Of a DNA stretch of 64,000 bases, positions 52,175-60,349 are shown piece after piece; the stretch's first letter is position 1; every line of letters begins with the position of its first letter. Both the position numbers and the translations under genes were made by a program. The DNA is from Yinghuangia sp051388915. Lineage in GTDB: Bacteria; Actinomycetota; Actinomycetes; Streptomycetales; Streptomycetaceae. The notes under the pieces are model-generated. The model had not been told where the DNA came from. It did not search any database and was given only the letters and a program-made list of their open reading frames with translations. Where the stretch lies: the NCBI RefSeq assembly GCF_051388915.1, contig NZ_JBPKBH010000016.1, positions 124,001-188,000 of the forward strand, in the 5' to 3' direction.

Positions 52175-52618
52175 TCAGACGAAGTAGCCGGGGCCGCCCG
52201 GGCCGCCGTCCAGGCCGAAGATCCGCCAGCGGGTCGGGGTGACGACGCCCAGGCTCGTGCCCTCCCGGGACAGCGCCCGGTGCTGCTGGGACAGGCCCTC
52301 GTCGCCGAGGATGTGCCGCATCGCGAACTCCCAGCGCTCCTGGGCCCACGCGTCCTCGCGCAGTTCCACCTCGCCCCACACGATCACGTGCGCGATGTCC
52401 CCGTCCTCGGCTATCGAGATGCAGACCTTGGGGTTCTTTTCGAGGTTCGACTTCTTGGTGCGGCCGGTCAGGCTCAGGTACAGGTGGTCTTCGTCGTACG
52501 CCAGCATCACGGGCGTCACGTGCGGCTCACCGGTCGGCGTCACCGTGCCGACGTGCACCCAGTGCTCGGGGTCACCGAGCATGTGGTCGAGCGCGCCCTT
52601 CAATTCCTGGTCGATCAT
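52175..52618 (-). CDS. PPOX-class (F420/FMN-binding) oxidoreductase
   Basis: 147 residues. A pyridoxamine-phosphate-oxidase-like split barrel is indicated by WVHVGTVTPTGEPHVTPVML, LYLSLTGRTKKSNLEKNPKV and the C-terminal WRIFGLDGGPGG. Small PPOX proteins of this type use F420 or FMN to reduce quinones or biliverdin-like substrates; the cofactor is not decided. ATG 52618 follows a purine-rich site. Confidence 0.88.
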   Translation of the reverse strand: MIDQELKGALDHMLGDPEHWVHVGTVTPTGEPHVTPVMLAYDEDHLYLSLTGRTKKSNLEKNPKVCISIAEDGDIAHVIVWGEVELREDAWAQERWEFAMRHILGDEGLSQQHRALSREGTSLGVVTPTRWRIFGLDGGPGGPGYFV

Positions 52619-53230
52619 CCTCTGCCGCCTCTCGTGTGCCGTCCCGCGCAGGTGCGGGTACGGTCCGACGGTTGTTCGACGCCGCCACGGTACCTCGGCC
52701 AGTGACGTGGGACACACGGCGGGGTCGGACAAGGTGCGGGCGGCTCGATGGGGTAGGCGGCTCGGGTGGGGTGGGGTGCCCGGGCGGTTCGGAGCGTTCG
52801 GGCGGCGAGCAGGGCCAGGGCGTCTGCCACGGTGGCGGCGGAGACGGCGACGACTGCGTCGGCGTAGCGCCCGCGCGGACGGGAGGTTCGGGTGACTGGT
52901 GTCGCCCGTTCCGCCGTACGCGACCACGCCGACACACACGCGTCGCCGCCGCCATCCGCCGTTCGACTGATCCGGCGCACACGGCGCCCCCGTGGCGCCG
53001 TGCACCCCGGCCCGACAACGATCTTGAGGGGCCTTCGGGCACGCGCTTCCCACCAAAGGGTGATTCCGGAGTGTCCGCCGTGACCTCGGTTCGTTGACCC
53101 GACAAGTCGACCGTGCGTCGACTCGGCCCACGGGAGTGTCCTCGCGTTCCCGTCGGACAGGGCGCGGGGTCGGGGTGCACGGTCCGGTCGTCATCCGGTC
53201 ATCGGCCGGACATCACGGAAGGCGGTTGCG
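52619..53230. other. Gene-free stretch upstream of the glycan island
   Basis: Frames exist on both strands but lack family similarity and start sites. It contains the spaced block TCGACCGTGCGTCGACTCGG near 53106-53125. Nothing else supported. Confidence 0.45.
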
Positions 53231-54037
53231 GTGCCCGAGGTCTCATTCGTCGTGCCCACACGCAACTCGGGGCGCACGTTGGAGGCGTGCCTGCGGAGTC
53301 TGCGCGCACAGGCCGGGGTCGCCGTCGAGGTGATCGTGGTCGACAACGCGTCGACCGACGCGACCCCGCAGATCGCCGCACGTTGGGCCGACCGGGTCCT
53401 GACCCACGGCCCCGAGCGCGGCGCGCAGCGGAACGCCGGATGGCAGGCCGCCAAGGCCCGCGTCGTCGCGTTCCTCGACAGTGACATGGTCCTGGACGCG
53501 GGGGCCGCGTCGGAGGCGTCCGCGGCCTTCTGCGAGGACCCCGGCCTCGGCGGTCTCATCGTGCCCGAATACGCGTTCGGGGCCGGGTTCTTCGCCCGCT
53601 GCCGCGCGCACGAGAAGCGCCTGCACGCGGGCGACCCGGCGACCGAGGGGGCCCGCTTCTTCCGCCGCGACGCGGTCGAACTGGCGGGCGGGTACGACGA
53701 GTCGCGCTACGCGGGCGAGGACTGGGAGTTCTCCGACCGGGTCGCCGCCGACGGCTGGACGATCGGCCGCCTCCAGTCCGCGCTCGGACACGACGAGGGC
53801 CGCGTCTCGCTGGGCCGCGCGTTCGCGAAGAAGCGGTACTACGGGCGGAATTTCTACGACTACGCGATGCTCCCACGCCAACAGCGGCGGCCTTTCGTAC
53901 GCACGTCACTCGTGGGCTCCCCCGTCCGGCTGGCCAAGGCCCCGGCGCTGACGGTCGGCCTCGTCCTCCTCAAGGCGGTGGAGGTCGGCGGGATGCTGTG
54001 CGGCATGGCGGAGGAGCGCAGAGCGCGTCGCAACTGA
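53231..54037 (+). CDS. Family 2 glycosyltransferase
   Basis: 268 residues. A GT-A fold begins VSFVVPTRNSGRTLEACLRS, with VIVVDNASTDATPQIA and the metal-binding DxD in FLDSDMVLD. A later RYAGEDWEFSDRV acts as the catalytic-base (ED) region. A hydrophobic C-terminal segment (LTVGLVLLKAVEVGGML) may associate with the membrane. The sugar is not predicted. GTG 53231 has GGAAGG upstream. Confidence 0.88.
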   Translation: MPEVSFVVPTRNSGRTLEACLRSLRAQAGVAVEVIVVDNASTDATPQIAARWADRVLTHGPERGAQRNAGWQAAKARVVAFLDSDMVLDAGAASEASAAFCEDPGLGGLIVPEYAFGAGFFARCRAHEKRLHAGDPATEGARFFRRDAVELAGGYDESRYAGEDWEFSDRVAADGWTIGRLQSALGHDEGRVSLGRAFAKKRYYGRNFYDYAMLPRQQRRPFVRTSLVGSPVRLAKAPALTVGLVLLKAVEVGGMLCGMAEERRARRN

Positions 54038-54066
54038 GGCGGGGTGAGTCGGGCGGCACCCAGGGT

Positions 54067-54699
54067 TCAGGCCACCCCGCGCGGCCTGAACTGCACGCTG
54101 ATGCGCGGGCCGGTGGGCCGGGCCGTCTTGGGGACGGCGTGTTCCCACGTCCGCTGGCACGATCCGCCCATGACCAGCAGGTCGCCGTGGCCCAGCCGTC
54201 GCCGAACGGTGCGTCCGGCGCCCCCGGCGCGCGGTCGGAGCAGCAGGTCGCGCGGCGCGCCCAGGGAGACGATCGCGACCATCGTGTCCTCGGTGGCCCC
54301 GCGGCCGATGCGGTCGCCGTGCCAGGCGACGCTGTCGCGGCCGTCGCGGTAGAAGCACAGGCCGACGGTGCGGAACGGCTCGCGGAGCTCGCGTGTGTAG
54401 TGCCCGGAAAGCGCCTCGCGCGCGGTGCCAAGTACCGCGTCGGGGAGTTCGTCGTCCTCGCCGTAGTAGGCGAGCAGGCGCGGTACGTCCACGACGCGGT
54501 CGTACATCTGCCGCCGCTCCGCCCGCCACGGCACTTCTTCCGCGAGCCGGGCGAACAGCGCGTCGGCGCCGCACAGCCAGCCCGGGAGCAGGTCGATCCA
54601 CGCGCCGTCGCCGAGCACGGTCCGGCGCATCCCCCGCGTCGGACCGAGCCGGGCGTCGTCGCCCTGCCCGAAGAGCGACGTCTGAAGATAGACGGACAT
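54067..54699 (-). CDS. AlkB-family 2-oxoglutarate/Fe(II) dioxygenase
   Basis: 210 residues. The iron ligands are His-Asp in SVAWHGDRIG and the later His in RTWEHAVPK; the 2-oxoglutarate arginines are in the C-terminal GPRISVQFRPRG. AlkB enzymes remove methyl lesions from DNA or RNA. It is inserted in the glycan region, oppositely oriented to the GT2 gene and convergent with it. ATG 54699. The two genes are not functionally linked on evidence here. Confidence 0.9.
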   Translation of the reverse strand: MSVYLQTSLFGQGDDARLGPTRGMRRTVLGDGAWIDLLPGWLCGADALFARLAEEVPWRAERRQMYDRVVDVPRLLAYYGEDDELPDAVLGTAREALSGHYTRELREPFRTVGLCFYRDGRDSVAWHGDRIGRGATEDTMVAIVSLGAPRDLLLRPRAGGAGRTVRRRLGHGDLLVMGGSCQRTWEHAVPKTARPTGPRISVQFRPRGVA

Positions 54700-55002
54700 A
54701 ACCGCAACAATAGCCCACGATATCGAAACTATGTTCGAGAAAGATTCGAGAACGAGTGCCGCTCGGGCGAGCGCAGGGCCGCCTTCGCCGCAGCAGGGCT
54801 TTCGTCGCAGCCGCCGGGCGGGCGCCGGGCGAGCCCGCTGCGGGTGGGCGGCGAGCTCGCTGCGGGCGGGCGACGCGACCCTGGCGGCGGGCGGGCGCAG
54901 CGCGACCCCGGCGGCGGGCAGCGGCGGCGGGCGGCGGGCGGCGGGCGGCGCAGCTTCGGCGGGGGCGGGCGGCGCAGGCCCGGCTCCCAGGGCCGTGCTC
55001 GG
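54700..55002. repeat. GGCGGGCGG-rich simple repeats between alkB-like and GT4 genes
   Basis: From about 54840 to 54975 the sequence is dominated by GGCGGGCGG and GGCGGCGGGC copies. No gene supported. Confidence 0.6.
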
Positions 55003-56109
55003 TCAGACGGCGTACTCGGGCAGATCCGCCGCCGGGGCCGGGACGGCCGACTCGCACGCCGCCCAAACGGCGTCGGCCACCTCGTCCCACGAAACCGCCC
55101 CGCCGCGCCACCCCTCGGGCGACGGGGCCTCGGCCCAGGCCGGGAGGTGCTCGGCGAGCCCGGCCGCGAGCGAACGCGGGTCAGGGCCGACCAGGACGCC
55201 GCCCGCGGCCGGGATCGAGTCGAGCAGGCCCGGGTTGGCATACCCGATCGCCGGGGTACCCATCGCGGCGGCCTCGTCGACGACCGGGCCCCACCCCTCG
55301 CGGACCGAGGTGCAGACCAGGGCGTGCGCGCGGGCGAGGAGTTGGTCGCGTACCGCACCCGGCACGCGGCCGTGGAAGCTGACGCCCGGCGGCGCGGCCC
55401 GGCGCAGGCGCGCGTACTCCGGGCCGTCGCCGACCAGCCACAGCCGGGCGGTCGGGATCTCGCGTCGCAGCAGCACGAAGGCCGCGAACAGTTGGTCGAT
55501 CTGCTGGACCGCGGACAGCCGCCCCACGTGGATCAGTGTGGGCCGCACCTCGCGCGGTACGGACGGCCGCATGCGCGCGTCGATCCCTTGCGGCACCAGC
55601 TCGATGCGCCGCAGCCCGTACGCGCGCAGCGAACGGCGGCTGGACGGCGAAACGGTCAGCACCGGGACGTCCGCGAGCGCGCGCAGCCAACGCGGTTCGA
55701 GGACGTGGCGACCCACCATCGCGACGGGCCACGGGAGTTCGCAGTTCCAGATCTCGCGCGCGACCTGGTGCACGAGGGCGACGGTCGGCACTCCCCCGGC
55801 CCACCGCGCGCAGCCGAACGGCCGCGTGTTGACCTCGTCGACCAGCAGGTCGAAGTGCTCGCCGCGGGCGAGCGCGTCGCGGTACCAGACGCGGGCGGCG
55901 CGGTAGACGCCGAAGCGCCCGCCGGCCCGCACCAGGCGTACACCGTCCTCGTCGGTCTCCTCCACCGGGCGTCCGGCCGCGGCCGCGCCGAACCACGTGA
56001 CCTCGTGCCCGCGCGCGGCCCACCGGCGGAGCACCTCGCGGGTGTAGACCTCGGCCCCGCCCGATGCGGGATGACCGGGGCCCTTCCAGTTGAAGAGGCA
56101 GACGCGCAC
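55003..56109 (-). CDS. Family 4 glycosyltransferase
   Basis: 368 residues, GT-B fold. The N-terminal domain starts RVCLFNWKGPGHPASGGAEV. The C-terminal domain has LIHVGRLSAVQQIDQLFAAF, LVGDGPEYARLRR and the family-4 E(x7)E motif region CTSVREGWGPVVDEAAAMG. The donor is probably a nucleotide sugar. It is consistent with extracellular polysaccharide synthesis together with its neighbours. The start is GTG 56109. Confidence 0.9.
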   Translation of the reverse strand: MRVCLFNWKGPGHPASGGAEVYTREVLRRWAARGHEVTWFGAAAAGRPVEETDEDGVRLVRAGGRFGVYRAARVWYRDALARGEHFDLLVDEVNTRPFGCARWAGGVPTVALVHQVAREIWNCELPWPVAMVGRHVLEPRWLRALADVPVLTVSPSSRRSLRAYGLRRIELVPQGIDARMRPSVPREVRPTLIHVGRLSAVQQIDQLFAAFVLLRREIPTARLWLVGDGPEYARLRRAAPPGVSFHGRVPGAVRDQLLARAHALVCTSVREGWGPVVDEAAAMGTPAIGYANPGLLDSIPAAGGVLVGPDPRSLAAGLAEHLPAWAEAPSPEGWRGGAVSWDEVADAVWAACESAVPAPAADLPEYAV

Positions 56110-56634
56110 CGGCCCAGATGTACCAGCGCGGCGACGGAATACGGCCGCGACGCGGAGCAGCGCGACCGGATGTTCCCCTGATCGAGGGACGAAGTGACCA
56201 CCTGGTGCCCTGATTCGTTGACCCCGCGTTCCCCCGTTTCGTCAGGTCGTGTCTCCAAACTCCCGTCGGACAGCCCGCATCGCTGATGCGTGCGATCGCA
56301 AGGCGCAACCCCGCAGCTCGCACTCGGTCGTACTCGGTCGTACTCGCAAGGGATTGCAACGCAGCGAGCGCGCGTGCCAGGCGGCGCGGGCCCGGCAGGA
56401 GGTCGCAGACACGGCCCAGCCCGCGGCGTCCGTTCCGTTCGCCGAACACCTGCCGACCGCTTGCCGACCGTTCGCCGACTCCGTCGACCCTCCATCCGTC
56501 CGCCCCGCATGCGGTGGGCCGCCTGCCGTGGCCGCCACCGCCGTTCACCCGAGATCGTCTCTGTCGCCCTACCCCGAATGCCCCCTGTATGTCCGCCCTG
56601 TGAAGGGTGTTCGACGCCGTCCCCGAGGAGAGCC
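56110..56634. other. Gene-free spacer upstream of FkbM gene
   Basis: No gene supported. Contains a 10-base tandem ACTCGGTCGT at about 56322-56343. It separates the divergent GT4 and FkbM genes, so promoters for both are expected here. Confidence 0.45.
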
Positions 56635-57573
56635 GTGGATCAGCCGACCGACCCCGCCACGTCCGTCGCTTCCGAGGGCGGTGGTGCGCCATCGGCGGCT
56701 CGGGTGCCGTCCCAGGGCCTGACGCGCGACACGCACGAGCGCGTACCGGAGACGCGCTACCGCCGCCACGCCACGAACCTCCGTCTGTGGCAGCGCAATC
56801 GGGCCTGGTGGGGCTCGGATCTGGGGACCGGCGCCAAACTGCGCTACTACGGCGACATGGTCGCGTCGTACACGCGTTGCGCCAGGGGGCGGGAGCGTAC
56901 GGTCCGCTATCTCGACCAGGCGTTCGCGTTCGACAACATCGCGACGCCGCTCAACCTCCAGACGTATCCGCGCGAGGTGAGCCGCGATGTGCTGGGCAAC
57001 ATGCGGCCGGGATTCCGGGTCCGCACAGCCCTCGACGTGGGCGGCAACCTCGGGCAATTCGCGGTCACGCTGCGGCACTTCGTGCCGGAGTCGGAGATCG
57101 ACGTCTTCGAGCCGAACGGCCTGATCCTCCCTCAGCTCGAAGCGAACACCGCACCGCTCAAGGGAGTTCGCGTCTGGCCGTACGCGCTGTCGCCGCGTCC
57201 GGTCGACGAGATGTTCTTCGACCCGGGTCGTTCCGCGACCGGTTCGATCCTCGCCGACCAGGTCGACGCCGTCGGCACGCCGCGCAGCCTCGCGGTGCGC
57301 AGCGTGAGCGACCCGTCGACGGTCACCGGCAACCAGGAGTACGACCTCGTCAAGATCGACGTCGAGGGCTATGAGCTCGAAGTGCTCAGGTGCCTCGGCG
57401 GCATGACGGTGCATTACCTGTACGTCGAGCTGTCCGGGGTGCGCGGCGTCTACCCGCACTCCGAACTGCTCATGCTGGTACGGCGTCAGTTCGGCGACTT
57501 CCGAGTGGTGTTCCAGGGTGCGTGCGACCGGCGTTCGGTGAGCCACCCGCTGCTGCTGGAGTTCTCCGGCTGA
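56635..57573 (+). CDS. FkbM-family methyltransferase
   Basis: 312 residues. The class I methyltransferase has TALDVGGNLGQFAVTLRHF (SAM motif I), EIDVFEPNGLILPQLEANTA and the FkbM signature YDLVKIDVEGYELEVLRCL. FkbM enzymes O-methylate sugars or polyketides. The neighbouring glycosyltransferases favour a glycan target. GTG 56635 has GAGGAG upstream. The last 104 bases overlap a convergent gene. Confidence 0.9.
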   Translation: MDQPTDPATSVASEGGGAPSAARVPSQGLTRDTHERVPETRYRRHATNLRLWQRNRAWWGSDLGTGAKLRYYGDMVASYTRCARGRERTVRYLDQAFAFDNIATPLNLQTYPREVSRDVLGNMRPGFRVRTALDVGGNLGQFAVTLRHFVPESEIDVFEPNGLILPQLEANTAPLKGVRVWPYALSPRPVDEMFFDPGRSATGSILADQVDAVGTPRSLAVRSVSDPSTVTGNQEYDLVKIDVEGYELEVLRCLGGMTVHYLYVELSGVRGVYPHSELLMLVRRQFGDFRVVFQGACDRRSVSHPLLLEFSG

Positions 57574-58312
57574 ACCGTGCGGGCGTACGCGCGTGCGCGA
57601 GCAGGATCGCGGCGGCGGACGGCACCCGGGTGAGCAGGCGGTCCAGCGGCCGCCCGGGCGCCGGAACCGCCTCGAACGCGGCGCCGGACACCCGGATCGT
57701 CCGAAACCCCCGGGCGGTCAGGAACTCCACGAGCGCCCGGCGCGTGAACAGTCGCAGGTGGCCCGCGACTTCGTCACCCGGTCGGCCGTAGACGCCGGAC
57801 AGCGCGACCTCGGAGAACGCCGGCTGCACGCCGGCGAGCAGCATCAGGCGGTTGAACCAGGCCGCCAGGTTCGGCGTGGACAGGAACAGGTGCCCACCCG
57901 GGCGCAGCACGCGGTACGCCTCGGCCACCGCGGCGTCGGGATCGACCAGGTGCTCGACGATCTCGCTCATGACGACGATGTCGGCCTCGCCGTCCGCGAA
58001 CGGCAGCGGGCCCGCGTCCAGCGCGGCCCGTACGGTGCCGATGCCGCGCTCGCGGGCGCGCGCGAGGGCGGTCTCGGACCAGTCGACGCCGATCACGCGG
58101 TGCCCGCGGTTGGCTGCCAGGCCCGGGAGTTGCGCGAGGCGGGCGGTGGCGTAGCCGTCGCCGCAGCCGAGGTCCAGGACGGTGAGCGGCTTGACGGCGT
58201 GCTCGACGACGGGCCGGATCATGGCGAGCTGCCGCCGGATGCGGTCGGCGCCGGAGCGGTACGGGGTGTCATCGGCTTCGTGGAAGGCGCGCAGGGCGGC
58301 GGGCGTCGTCAT
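57470..58312 (-). CDS. Class I SAM-dependent methyltransferase
   Basis: 280 residues. The fold includes TVLDLGCGDGYATARLAQL, GVDWSETALARARERG and EIVEHLVDPDAAVAEAYRVL. Methyltransf_11-type enzymes with EHLxDPxxxV are common in glycan clusters. The last ~35 residues (FSRRTPAAAGGSPNAG onwards) are low-complexity and are encoded antisense to the FkbM 3' end, so the conserved protein may end earlier in practice. ATG 58312. Confidence 0.87.
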   Translation of the reverse strand: MTTPAALRAFHEADDTPYRSGADRIRRQLAMIRPVVEHAVKPLTVLDLGCGDGYATARLAQLPGLAANRGHRVIGVDWSETALARARERGIGTVRAALDAGPLPFADGEADIVVMSEIVEHLVDPDAAVAEAYRVLRPGGHLFLSTPNLAAWFNRLMLLAGVQPAFSEVALSGVYGRPGDEVAGHLRLFTRRALVEFLTARGFRTIRVSGAAFEAVPAPGRPLDRLLTRVPSAAAILLAHARTPARFSRRTPAAAGGSPNAGRTHPGTPLGSRRTDAVPA

Positions 58313-58460
58313 GACGTGAAAACGACGGCCCGGTCCGCCGAGTGACGGGAAGTGCCCGGCACTCGGCGGTTCGGCTCAGAGGCTGTCGGTCGTCCGCGCC
58401 GTGGAGCGGGCGGCCGACAGCCCCTGAGCCAGGCGTCCGGCGGCGCCTGCGCGGGATCGC

Positions 58461-59975
58461 TCAGAAGTCGTCCGGGTAGGGCGCCGCGAAGGCCGCGGCT
58501 CCCTCGGACGGTGCGGAAGCGTACCCGGGCAGCAGCTCCGTCAGCAGCTCCCGGACGGCCTCGTTGTCGTTGCCCGCGGCCGCGCCGTACAACTCGGGCA
58601 GGCGTACCACCGCGCCGAGGGCGTCCACCGGCGGCACCGTCGCGTACACGCGCGGGTGCTCGGTCGGCAGGCGTTCCTCGGTGAGGGAGAAAAGCGCCTC
58701 GTGCAGTTTCTCGCCGGGCCGCAGGCCGGTGAAGCGGATCTCCACCTGCGGCTGGTTCACCTGTTCGACGAACTTGTGGACGAGGTCGACGATGCGTACC
58801 GGATCGCCCATGTCGAGGACGAAGATCTCGCCGCCCTGCGCCATGCGCCCGGCCTCCAGGACGAGGCCGACCGCCTCCTCGATGGTCATGAAGAAGCGGG
58901 TGACGTCCGGGTGCGTCACGGTGACCGGACCGCCGCCGCGCACCTGTTCGGCGAGCACCGAGAGGAGCGAGCCGCGGCTGCCGAGCACGTTGCCGAACCG
59001 CACGCCCGCGAAGACGCCGGGGGCCTGCGTGTTGGCCTGGACGATCAGTTCTGCCAGGCGCTTCGTGGCGCCGAGGACCGAGACCGGGTCGGCGGCCTTG
59101 TCGGTGGAGATGAGGATGAACCGCTCCACCCCGATGTCCAGCGCCGCGCGCACCAGGTTCTCGGTGCCGAGGACGTTGGACTTGACCGCCTCGCACGGGT
59201 GCCGTTCGAGCAGCGGCAGGTGCTTGTGCGCGGCGGCGTGGAACACGACCTCGGGCTTGAGGTCGCGGAAGATCTGCTCGATGCGCGGGCGGTCCCGGAT
59301 GTCGGCGATCACGAGTGTGTCGTCGTCGAGGAGGGCCTCGCCCCATACGTCGAGTTGCAGCCGGTGCAGGTTCGACTCGTCGTGGTCCAGCATGTACATC
59401 TTGCTCGGGCCGAACCCGTATACCTGGCGGCACAGTTCGCTGCCGATCGAGCCGCCGGCGCCGGTCACCAGGACGCGGCGCCCGGCGATGACCTCGCGTA
59501 CCGAGGCCGAGACGACGTGCAGTTCCTGGCGGCCGATCAGCCGGTTGACGTCGAGCGTGCGCATGTCCGAGCCGACGACGTCGCGCCGCAGCGCGACGAG
59601 GAAGGACGGCAGATAGCGCACGCTCGCGCCGACCGCCGAGGCGTCGGCGGCGACCGAGCGGAAGTCCTCGGGCGGCAGCCCGGGGATGGCGAGCACCACC
59701 ACCTCGACGCCGAATTCGAGGCTCACGCCCACCAGTTCGTTGAGGCCGCCGAGCACCGGAAGGGTCTCCGGCAGCCCCGGCTCCTCCCAGGGCGGCCCGG
59801 CGACACGGACCTCTTTCTTGTGCGGATCGTCGTCGAGGAATCCCACCGGGCACAACCCGAACTCGGGTGTGCGCAGCAGGTCCCGCGCAAGCGCGCTGCC
59901 GGCCGACCCGGCCCCCACGACCAGGGTGCGCAGGCCCGCGCGCAGAGCGTTTGCCGACGTGGTCTCCAACCCCAT
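58461..59975 (-). CDS. CapD-like polysaccharide biosynthesis NDP-sugar epimerase/dehydratase without membrane helices
   Basis: 504 residues from ATG 59975 (GGGGG upstream; in-frame alternatives at 60029 and 60074). Two Rossmann modules: an N-terminal nucleotide-binding one (TLVVGAGSAGSALARDLLRT) and an extended-SDR one (VLVTGAGGSIGSELCRQVYG) with ILISTDKAADPVSVLGATKR and the C-terminal GLRPGEKLHEALFSLTEE. This is the PglF/CapD/WbpM domain order, which normally also has four N-terminal membrane helices. Those helices are absent from every start option, so the protein appears soluble. It is likely to make a deoxy or amino sugar nucleotide. Confidence 0.88.
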   Translation of the reverse strand: MGLETTSANALRAGLRTLVVGAGSAGSALARDLLRTPEFGLCPVGFLDDDPHKKEVRVAGPPWEEPGLPETLPVLGGLNELVGVSLEFGVEVVVLAIPGLPPEDFRSVAADASAVGASVRYLPSFLVALRRDVVGSDMRTLDVNRLIGRQELHVVSASVREVIAGRRVLVTGAGGSIGSELCRQVYGFGPSKMYMLDHDESNLHRLQLDVWGEALLDDDTLVIADIRDRPRIEQIFRDLKPEVVFHAAAHKHLPLLERHPCEAVKSNVLGTENLVRAALDIGVERFILISTDKAADPVSVLGATKRLAELIVQANTQAPGVFAGVRFGNVLGSRGSLLSVLAEQVRGGGPVTVTHPDVTRFFMTIEEAVGLVLEAGRMAQGGEIFVLDMGDPVRIVDLVHKFVEQVNQPQVEIRFTGLRPGEKLHEALFSLTEERLPTEHPRVYATVPPVDALGAVVRLPELYGAAAGNDNEAVRELLTELLPGYASAPSEGAAAFAAPYPDDF

Positions 59976-60349
59976 CAAGCCCCCCAAAGTCAGGGGCATC
60001 GTCACCGTCGGCAGAACGCTCCCGGTCACGTGCTGAGCCGACGCTCTGCCGAACCCGCGGGTGAAAATCCCCATCCGCACCCAACGGGCCCACTCAGGCG
60101 TCGTCCCCGCGACTGCCCCTCCCGCCCCCACAACCCCGGCAGGCGCGGGAACGCCCACCGGTACCGCCGTTCAGACTACGGGTGCGATGCGCCCCCCGTG
60201 GGGAATTGAGCCGATTCCCCGCCCGAACCAGCGCCCCCTCTTGACGCCGCCGTCGGCGCCCGCGCCCGGCCCCCGCCCCGCCCGCCCGTTCCGCCGTCCG
60301 CTCCTCGAACGCGCGGACGACCGCGAGCCAGGCAACGTGTGCGACTCCC
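59976..60349. other. Spacer between the CapD-like and ABC-F genes
   Basis: Beyond the possible CapD-like N-terminal extension, no gene is supported. CC-rich and without clear hairpins seen by eye. Confidence 0.4.

Noticed and set aside
52619..53230. Candidate genes upstream of the GT2 gene
   Set aside because: Several overlapping frames exist, but none has a start site, family motif or consistent codon bias.
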